The notes beneath the pieces were generated by a model. That model was not told the DNA's origin. It worked only from the letters and a program-made list of their open reading frames with translations, and made no database searches. From Roseovarius atlanticus (GTDB lineage: Bacteria; Pseudomonadota; Alphaproteobacteria; Rhodobacterales; Rhodobacteraceae): a stretch of DNA of 50,192 bases. Each line of letters starts with the position of its first letter. The first letter of the stretch is position 1. The translations under genes were made by a program, and so were the position numbers. The stretch is from contig NZ_LAXJ01000004.1 of the NCBI RefSeq assembly GCF_001441615.1, positions 1-50,192 of the forward strand, written 5' to 3'. Below are positions 45,100-50,192 of this stretch, in pieces.

Positions 45100-45103
45100 G
45101 GGC

Positions 45104-46534
45104 CTATTCCGCCGCCCTGGTGCTGCGGGCGACCTTGTATTCCTCGGGGATAGGCATGCGGTTGAACGCATCCAGGCCCGCGATCTTGTAGGCCTCGGCC
45201 AGCGTGGGATAGTTGAACGTGTTCTGCACGAAGTAATCCACCGTGCCCTTCAGGTTCAGGACCGCCTGCGCAATGTGGATAAGCTCTGTCGCGCCTTCGC
45301 CGACGATCTGGACGCCCAGCACCCGGCGGGTTTTCAGCGATACGAGCATTTTCAGCATCCCGTGTTCCAGACCCATGATGTTGCCGCGGGATGTTTCGCG
45401 GAAGCGGGCGATGCCGACTTCGTAGGCGATGCCGCGTTCCTGCATTTCCTCCTCGGACATGCCGCAGGTGGAAATCTCGGGCACGGAATAGATGCCGTAG
45501 GGAAACCACGGGCTTTCGGGCAGGGTGGGCGTGTCAAGCGCGTGGCACGCGGCGATGCGGCCCTGCTGCAAGGAGGTCGAGGCCAGCGAGGGGTGCCCGA
45601 TCACGTCGCCCGCGGCGTAGATATGCGGCACCTTGGTCTGGTAGGTCTTTCGGTCAACCTCGAGCCGGCCGCGGTGGTCGGTCTTCAGCCCGGCCTTGTC
45701 GAGGCCCAGGCGGTCGGTGGCGCCCATGCGCCCGGCGGCGAAGAGCAGCATTTCGGACCGGACGTGCCGCCCGTTGGCCAGCGTGGTTTCGATATGCTCG
45801 CCCGCGTCCTCGATCGTCTCGATGGCCGATCCGAGGCGCAGGTCGACGCCGTTCTCGCGGATCTGGTGGGTGAAATCGTCGATCAGTGTCTTGTCGATGA
45901 AGTCGAGGAAGCTGTCGCGCGGCTCGATCAGGGTGACGCGCACGTCGAGGGCCGAGAACATGGTGGCGTATTCGACGCCGATCACGCCCGCGCCCACCAC
46001 GACAAGGCTGCGCGGGATCTGGCCCAATTCGAGAAACTCGTCACTGTCCACGACCGTCGTGCCGTTGAAGGGCACGTAATCGGGGCGATAGGTCTTGGTC
46101 CCCGTCGAGATCAGGAAGCGGTCGGCGGTCAGCGCCACGGTTTCTCCTGCCTCGGTTGCCACATCGATGGCGTTGGATCCGGTGAAACTGGCCAGCCCGT
46201 GCAGGGTATCGACGTGGTTGCGGTTGAACTGGTGCTCCAGCACGTCGACCTCGTAATCCAGCGTCTTGTGCAGGCGCATCTTGAGGTCCTGGGCGCCGAT
46301 ATCGTCCTTTACCCGGTAAGAGCGGCCATAAAAGCTGCGCTCGCGATAGCCCGAAAGGTTGAGCACGGTTTCCCGCAGGGTCTTGGACGGGATCGTGCCG
46401 GTGTGCACCGACACGCCGCCCAGGCGTTCCTTGCGGTCCACGACCAGCACCCGGCGTTTCAGCTTGCCGGCCTGGATCGCGGCAGAGCGTCCGGCGGGGC
46501 CGGAGCCGATGATGATGAGGTCGTAGTGGCTCAT
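45104..46534 (-). CDS. sthA: Soluble (Si-specific) pyridine nucleotide transhydrogenase
   Basis: SthA transfers hydride between NADPH and NAD in the cytoplasm. The 476-residue flavoprotein starts [20 protein letters not shown]. It belongs to the disulfide reductase family but lacks the redox cysteines: the site reads [16 protein letters not shown], which marks SthA against dihydrolipoamide dehydrogenase. The NAD(P)-binding motif is [20 protein letters not shown], and [16 protein letters not shown] follows. The gene lies 3 bp after fghA, so they share one message. The pair could balance NADH formed during formaldehyde oxidation. Confidence 0.95.
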   Translation of the reverse strand: MSHYDLIIIGSGPAGRSAAIQAGKLKRRVLVVDRKERLGGVSVHTGTIPSKTLRETVLNLSGYRERSFYGRSYRVKDDIGAQDLKMRLHKTLDYEVDVLEHQFNRNHVDTLHGLASFTGSNAIDVATEAGETVALTADRFLISTGTKTYRPDYVPFNGTTVVDSDEFLELGQIPRSLVVVGAGVIGVEYATMFSALDVRVTLIEPRDSFLDFIDKTLIDDFTHQIRENGVDLRLGSAIETIEDAGEHIETTLANGRHVRSEMLLFAAGRMGATDRLGLDKAGLKTDHRGRLEVDRKTYQTKVPHIYAAGDVIGHPSLASTSLQQGRIAACHALDTPTLPESPWFPYGIYSVPEISTCGMSEEEMQERGIAYEVGIARFRETSRGNIMGLEHGMLKMLVSLKTRRVLGVQIVGEGATELIHIAQAVLNLKGTVDYFVQNTFNYPTLAEAYKIAGLDAFNRMPIPEEYKVARSTRAAE

Positions 46535-46537
46535 GTC

Positions 46538-47371
46538 TTACCCTGCGTAGAGCGCTTCGGCGTGGAAGGCGATGTGTTCCTCCATGAAAGAGGAGACGAA
46601 GAAATAGCTGTGGTCGTAGCCGGGCTGCATCCTCAGGATGGATTGCTGGCGGCGTGTGGCGCAAGCCTTGGCAAAGCTTTCGGGCATCAGCAGGTCCAGA
46701 AACTGGTCCGAGGTTCCGGTATCGCACAAAATCGGACCATCGAAGCCCTTTTCGTTCATCAGCAGTGTGGCGTCATGCTTGGACCACTGGCTTTCGTCCG
46801 AGCCGAGATAGGCGCCGAACTGCTTGCGGCCCCAGCTGCTTTGGGTCGGGTTCACGATGGGCGAAAAGGCCGACACCGAGGCGAAGCGGTCGGGGATGTT
46901 CATCGCGATGGTCAGCGCACCGTGCCCGCCCATGGAGTGGCCGGTGATGGCCTGGCGGGCGCTGTCGATGGCGAAGTTCGAGGCGATCAGAACCGGCAAT
47001 TCCTCGGTCACGTAGTCCCACATGCGGAAATGCGGCGCCCAGGGGTCCTGGGTGGCGTTGACGTAGAAGCCCGCGCCCTGCCCGAGGTCGAAGGCGTCGT
47101 CATTGGCCACGCCCTCGCCCCGCGGCGAAGTGTCGGGGAAGACCAGCGCAATGCCCTGTTCCGCCGCCCATTGCTGTGCGCCGGCCTTGGTCATGGCGTT
47201 TTCGTGGGTGCAGGTCAGGCCAGAGAGGTACCACAGCACGGGAACGGCGCCCCATTTCGCCTCTTCCGGCAGGAACAGGCCGAAGGTCATGTCGCAATCG
47301 CATGCCTTGGATTTGTGGGTGTAGACACCTTGCGTGCCGCCGAAGCAGGCATTTTCCGAAACGGTTTCCAT
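46538..47371 (-). CDS. fghA: S-formylglutathione hydrolase
   Basis: FghA hydrolyses S-formylglutathione to formate and glutathione, the second step of glutathione-dependent formaldehyde clearance. The protein has 277 residues. The nucleophile Ser is in AITGHSMGGHGALTIAM, the Asp lies in ILCDTGTSDQFLDLL and the His in PGYDHSYFFVSSFM. WYLSGLTCTHENAMTKAGAQ is a further family mark. AGGAAG precedes the ATG; a GTG directly before it is also possible. It is the first gene of the operon fghA-sthA-DUF188-DMT. Sarcosine oxidase to the left can release formaldehyde, which gives it a likely purpose here. Confidence 0.95.
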   Translation of the reverse strand: METVSENACFGGTQGVYTHKSKACDCDMTFGLFLPEEAKWGAVPVLWYLSGLTCTHENAMTKAGAQQWAAEQGIALVFPDTSPRGEGVANDDAFDLGQGAGFYVNATQDPWAPHFRMWDYVTEELPVLIASNFAIDSARQAITGHSMGGHGALTIAMNIPDRFASVSAFSPIVNPTQSSWGRKQFGAYLGSDESQWSKHDATLLMNEKGFDGPILCDTGTSDQFLDLLMPESFAKACATRRQQSILRMQPGYDHSYFFVSSFMEEHIAFHAEALYAG

Positions 47372-47374
47372 CAC

Positions 47375-47533
47375 GATCTTCCTTTTGTCCTAAGGGCGGT
47401 TCGGACCGGATGACCGATCCGGTAGCATTCGCGCGGACCGTATCACGCTCAGCCCTGTGGCCAACCGCGAAATTGGTCGGCACAGGCGTAGCGCGCACAG
47501 GTTTCAGATTTGCAAACGTCGAGGCACGGCGCG
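47375..47533. promoter_or_regulatory. Region between fghA and AEC genes with hairpin
   Basis: The 159-bp gap precedes fghA on the minus strand and follows the AEC gene. At 47405-47423 an inverted repeat (ACCGGAT / ATCCGGT, 5-base loop) is perfect over 7 bp. It may be an operator for fghA or an end-of-message hairpin for the AEC gene. No clear promoter boxes could be fixed. Confidence 0.35.
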
Positions 47534-48469
47534 CTATTGGTAAAGGGCGCTGACCCAGCCGATAACCACTGAAACGGTAATGACCGCGATGGCCGTCGAG
47601 ATCAGGATCGAGGCCGAGACGCGCTGAGGCGCGATGCGATAATGCTCGGCCAGGATATAGACGTTGCCCGCGACGGGCAGGGCGGCTGCCGTGATCATCA
47701 CGGCCGCGGGATATGGATCGACGGGGAAAAGGTAAAGTGCGGAAAAGGCCACGAAGAGCGGATGCAGGATAAGCTTGTTGAAGCTGAGCCAGCCGGCGAC
47801 GAAAGGGCGTTCGGCGGATTTAGTGGCCAGCGAGGCACCGATGGCGAAGAGAGCGCCGGGTGTCGCCGCGCCGCCCAGCAGGGACAGGAAGTCGTTCATG
47901 ACGTTGGGGATCGGCAAGTCGAAAGCGGACCAAGCCAGCCCCAGCGTGATCGAAACGATCATCGGGTTTTTCACAAGGCCGATGCCGACGGTGCGAAAGA
48001 CCCCAAGGCTCATGCGCCCGTCGCATGTGCCGGTGACGATGATCACGATCAGCGAGCCGAACACGATGAGGTCGACCGCCAGAACCAGCATGACCGGTCC
48101 GATGGCATCCGGCCCTAATAGCAGCGTCAGCATCGGCACGCCCAGAAAACCCACGTTGCCGATCACGCCGCATTGCGCCTCGAACGCGGCTTCCTCGGCC
48201 TTGAGGCGGCGGAAGAAGGCGACCAGCGTGACGAGGCCGTAAACGAAGGCCGTGCCCCAGAGATAGGCCATGACGAAACGCCAGTCGAAGATCTCGCTCA
48301 TCGTCAGGTTGGCCGAGAACCGGAACAGCATGGCCGACAGGGCGAAGTAGAACACGAACTTGGTGAGGTAGGCGGTGGCCTCTTCGCTGAAGAACCCGGT
48401 GCGCCCTGCCCAGTAGCCAAGCCCGATCAGCAGGAAGAAGGGCAGGGTTTGCAAGAAGATGTCCAGCAT
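47534..48469 (-). CDS. AEC (auxin efflux carrier) family transporter
   Basis: The 311-residue protein has ten predicted helices in two halves. It starts MLDIFLQTLPFFLLIGLGYW and has the central family motif GVIGNVGFLGVPMLTLLLG in the unwound helix region. Bacterial members carry malate, malonate or other small organic acids. The gene is divergent from the small peptide and TetR genes, and the shared 215-bp gap carries three TetR-type operator sites, so it is a likely regulated target. Confidence 0.9.
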   Translation of the reverse strand: MLDIFLQTLPFFLLIGLGYWAGRTGFFSEEATAYLTKFVFYFALSAMLFRFSANLTMSEIFDWRFVMAYLWGTAFVYGLVTLVAFFRRLKAEEAAFEAQCGVIGNVGFLGVPMLTLLLGPDAIGPVMLVLAVDLIVFGSLIVIIVTGTCDGRMSLGVFRTVGIGLVKNPMIVSITLGLAWSAFDLPIPNVMNDFLSLLGGAATPGALFAIGASLATKSAERPFVAGWLSFNKLILHPLFVAFSALYLFPVDPYPAAVMITAAALPVAGNVYILAEHYRIAPQRVSASILISTAIAVITVSVVIGWVSALYQ

Positions 48470-48589
48470 GACGCGGTCGTAGCATGCTGGCGGGGGGCGT
48501 CAATCGCGATCGGGCGGACCGGTTCCGGCTGCCGGCTGGCCTGACCCGAGGCGGAGACTGTCAATTTCGCATACCGGACATGCAAAAAT

Positions 48590-48607
48590 GTGAACCGTTT
48601 GGTTCAC
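48590..48607. promoter_or_regulatory. TetR-type operator site 1
   Basis: The site is a perfect dyad, GTGAACC-GTTT-GGTTCAC, with 7-bp arms. It is the best of three similar sites between the AEC transporter and the peptide-tetR genes, and is the type of sequence TetR dimers bind. The likely protein is the TetR regulator at 48972. Confidence 0.65.
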
Positions 48608-48623
48608 TTTTGAGGTTGCTATC

Positions 48624-48639
48624 TGAACTGATCTGTTTA
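48624..48639. promoter_or_regulatory. TetR-type operator site 2 (degenerate)
   Basis: TGAACT-GATC-TGTTTA keeps the left half-site and the 4-bp spacer; the right half matches at 4 of 6 positions. Its position between the two better sites at regular spacing supports it as a weaker operator. Confidence 0.4.
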
Positions 48640-48651
48640 GATTGTCTTATG

Positions 48652-48667
48652 TGAACTGAATGGTTCA
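48652..48667. promoter_or_regulatory. TetR-type operator site 3
   Basis: TGAACT-GAAT-GGTTCA has 6-bp arms with one mismatch and ends 17 bp before the start of the small peptide gene. A repressor here would block transcription or early elongation of the peptide-tetR unit. Confidence 0.6.
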
Positions 48668-48684
48668 GATAAAGGAACGACCCG

Positions 48685-48846
48685 ATGAAACAGATCCTAT
48701 TGACCGTGACGCTTGTCCTGACGGCGCTGTCCGCTCCTGCCATGGCGATGAATGTCGACATGTCCAGCCTCACGCCGGTTCTGACATTTCCCGAACCCGC
48801 GCCCGAACCCGTGACGCAAGGTGCCGGCGGCATCGACGCGCAGTAG
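48685..48846 (+). CDS. Small exported 53-residue peptide
   Basis: The frame starts after AAGGAA at good spacing with a clean signal peptide (MKQILLTVTLVLTALSAPAM, cut probably after AMA). The mature part is about 31 residues, rich in Pro, Glu, Thr and Val (PVLTFPEPAPEPVTQGAGG), with no cysteine. It lies directly downstream of the operator sites and upstream of the TetR gene by 125 bp, so it is probably the first gene of that unit. No family is recognised; it could be a small periplasmic or secreted factor. Confidence 0.65.
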   Translation: MKQILLTVTLVLTALSAPAMAMNVDMSSLTPVLTFPEPAPEPVTQGAGGIDAQ

Positions 48847-48971
48847 GCGGGCGCGCACTGTTTGCGGGCGGGTGTTCCTTCCTCCTCTCCCCCCTCGACC
48901 CCGCCCGCAGACAGGCTTGCAGTTCGCCGCCCGCGACCTGTAAGCTGACAGGAACAGGCAGGAGGATCCGC

Positions 48972-49589
48972 ATGACGGCCATGGACGCCGAGATCAAGAA
49001 AGGTCGGAAATTCGACCAGGTGCTTGAAGGCGCTAGGCAAATCTTCATGCGGGACGGTTTCGAGGGCGCCAGTGTCGACGACATCGCGAAAGCGGCCGGT
49101 GTGTCCAAGGCCACGCTCTACAGCTATTTCCCCGACAAGCGCCTGCTGTTTTCCGAGGTGGCCCGGGTCGAGTGCAACCGGCAGGCCGAAAGCGCGCTTG
49201 AGCAGATCAGCACGACAGCCCCCGTTCGGGACGTCCTGCACGAAGCGGCCACGCGCGCGGTGCAATTCTTTTTGTCGGATTTCGGGCAGCAGATGTTCCG
49301 GATCTGCGTGGCGGAATCCTATCGCTTTCCCGAATTGGGTCAGCGGTTCTATGCATCCGGCCCCGCGCTGTTCAGCGAGCGGATGGGGCGATTGTTGGCG
49401 CCCTATGTCGAACGCGACGAGCTGAAAATCGACGACATGGATCTGGCCACCAAGCAGTTCGGCGAATTGTGCAAGTGCGACCTTTTCGTGCGTTGTCTGT
49501 GCGGCGTCGATTGCGACACATCGGATCACGCGATCGAACGGATCGCGACAGGCGCGGTCGACACCTTCATGGCGCGCTACGGCGCCTGA
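48972..49589 (+). CDS. TetR/AcrR family transcriptional regulator
   Basis: The 205-residue protein starts MTAMDAEIKKGRKFDQVLEG after a perfect AGGAGG. The N-terminal helix-turn-helix is complete: GARQIFMRDGFEGASVDDIA and KAAGVSKATLYSYFPDKRLL. The C-terminal ligand domain holds an unusual cysteine group (GELCKCDLFVRCLCGVDCDT), five in 17 residues, that might sense metals or oxidants. It probably represses itself, the peptide and perhaps the AEC transporter through the three sites at 48590-48667. Confidence 0.92.
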   Translation: MTAMDAEIKKGRKFDQVLEGARQIFMRDGFEGASVDDIAKAAGVSKATLYSYFPDKRLLFSEVARVECNRQAESALEQISTTAPVRDVLHEAATRAVQFFLSDFGQQMFRICVAESYRFPELGQRFYASGPALFSERMGRLLAPYVERDELKIDDMDLATKQFGELCKCDLFVRCLCGVDCDTSDHAIERIATGAVDTFMARYGA

Positions 49590-49674
49590 GGTCGGTGCAA
49601 AGGTATGGGCGGCGGTGCGTGGCATCACCGCCCGAGGATCAATCCCGTGCGTTCAGTAAAGGTTAATGGGGCGC

Positions 49675-50192
49675 TCAGGCGCCCACGTCGATGATCGCCT
49701 GTGCCAGCAGCGGAACCGTCCTGGCGTTCAGACCCGCGATGTTGATGCGGCTGTCACCCACCATGTAGATCGCGTGATCCTTGCGCAGCGCCTCGACCTT
49801 GTCGGGTTCCAGCCCGAGGCGCGAGAACATGCCACGATGCTGGGCGATAAAGCCGAAGCGGTCGGAGCCCGAAAGCTTGCGTAGCTCCTGGGCCAGCTGT
49901 TCGCGCAGGCCGAGCATCCCGCGGCGAACCTCTTCCAGTTCTGCCTGCCAGTCGGCGCGCAGCGCGTCGTCATTCAGCACCAGCGACACCAGTCGCGCGC
50001 CGTGGTCGGGCGGGAAGGAGTAGTTCTGGCGGTTGAGATAGGCCAGGTTCGCCTGCGTCGTGGGACGGCGGGCGCTGTCTTGGCAGACGGCCATCAGAAG
50101 GCCGGTGCGTTCGCGGTAGATGCCGAAATTCTTTGAACAACTCGCGGCGATCAGGACCTCGGGGCAGGAGGCGACGACGTGGCGGGTGCCCG
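49675..50192 (-). CDS. Aromatic amino acid aminotransferase, C-terminal part
   Basis: The gene runs off the right end of the window, so the N-terminal half is missing. The visible 171 or so residues start within the catalytic domain. The pyridoxal-phosphate lysine lies in SCSKNFGIYRERTG, close to the window end. NLAYLNRQNYSFPPDHGARL and the C-terminal GDSRINIAGLNARTVPLLAQ match the class I TyrB/AspC group. The enzyme would transfer amino groups between aromatic or acidic amino acids and oxo acids. The exact specificity cannot be judged from this part, so no symbol is given. Confidence 0.9.
   Translation of the reverse strand, partial: GTRHVVASCPEVLIAASCSKNFGIYRERTGLLMAVCQDSARRPTTQANLAYLNRQNYSFPPDHGARLVSLVLNDDALRADWQAELEEVRRGMLGLREQLAQELRKLSGSDRFGFIAQHRGMFSRLGLEPDKVEALRKDHAIYMVGDSRINIAGLNARTVPLLAQAIIDVGA

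Noticed and set aside
45098..47413. A 771-codon open frame on the plus strand opposite sthA and fghA
   Set aside because: It is antisense to two genes with complete family motifs. Its protein is His/Val/Gly/Asp-rich, as expected from the complement of high-GC coding DNA, and it has no recognisable domain.
49600..49640. GC-rich inverted repeat after the TetR gene as a terminator
   Set aside because: Arms GGGCGG and CCGCCC pair only with bulges and no T run follows, so it was not listed as a feature.

Overview
The window comes from an alphaproteobacterium, most probably a marine Rhodobacteraceae (Roseobacter-group) chromosome. The evidence is high GC, the soxBDAG order of heterotetrameric sarcosine oxidase, the hflK-hflC-DUF2065-degQ block, the purH/heparinase-like/rsmB block and the DUF3035 lipoprotein-lspA-M16 protease block. 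Genus and species cannot be read from the sequence alone. No rRNA, tRNA or CRISPR array was seen.

Layout. 1-3160 is a decayed, lower-GC accessory stretch. It holds one dead IS1182-type element (about 921-2550). Its transposase is broken by an in-frame amber stop and by two 41-bp hairpin-forming insertions that each shift the frame. The flanks carry no intact gene. 3163-25400 is housekeeping core: two M16 proteases, a lipoprotein and lspA, purH, a heparinase II/III-like protein, rsmB, an SDHAF4-like protein, dapB, rbfA, truB, a DUF1643 protein, degQ-type protease, DUF2065, hflC, hflK, gor, rpiA, sdaA and an EamA transporter. 25404-29058 has a thiamine pyrophosphokinase gene and a 942-residue, very acidic, mostly low-complexity protein of unknown function. 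29114-39784 is an N-methyl amine/one-carbon region: soxB-soxD-soxA-soxG with a GlxA-type AraC regulator at each side, a class I glutamine amidotransferase, a GMC (choline dehydrogenase-like) oxidoreductase and zapE. 39919-50192 is a transport and metabolism block: an MFS transporter, a secreted Cys-rich protein, an operon of fghA, sthA, DUF188, a DMT transporter, an ornithine cyclodeaminase-like gene and an alpha/beta hydrolase, then an AEC transporter facing a small exported peptide and a TetR regulator, and the C-terminal part of an aromatic aminotransferase cut by the window end.

How the genes fit together. Choline-type alcohol oxidation (GMC) and sarcosine demethylation (SoxBDAG) belong to one catabolic theme. 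Sarcosine oxidase yields glycine and formaldehyde or methylene-tetrahydrofolate, and FghA belongs to glutathione-dependent formaldehyde clearance. That link is inferred from gene content and is not shown by the sequence. HflK, HflC and DegQ form a membrane and periplasmic protein quality-control set.

Points most worth a second look: the two 41-bp palindromic insertions, whose stems differ by compensating base pairs; a possibly related sequence inside an in-frame insertion in gor; three evenly spaced TetR-type operator sites between the AEC transporter and the peptide-tetR pair; the giant acidic protein; and a SoxD with no cysteine.
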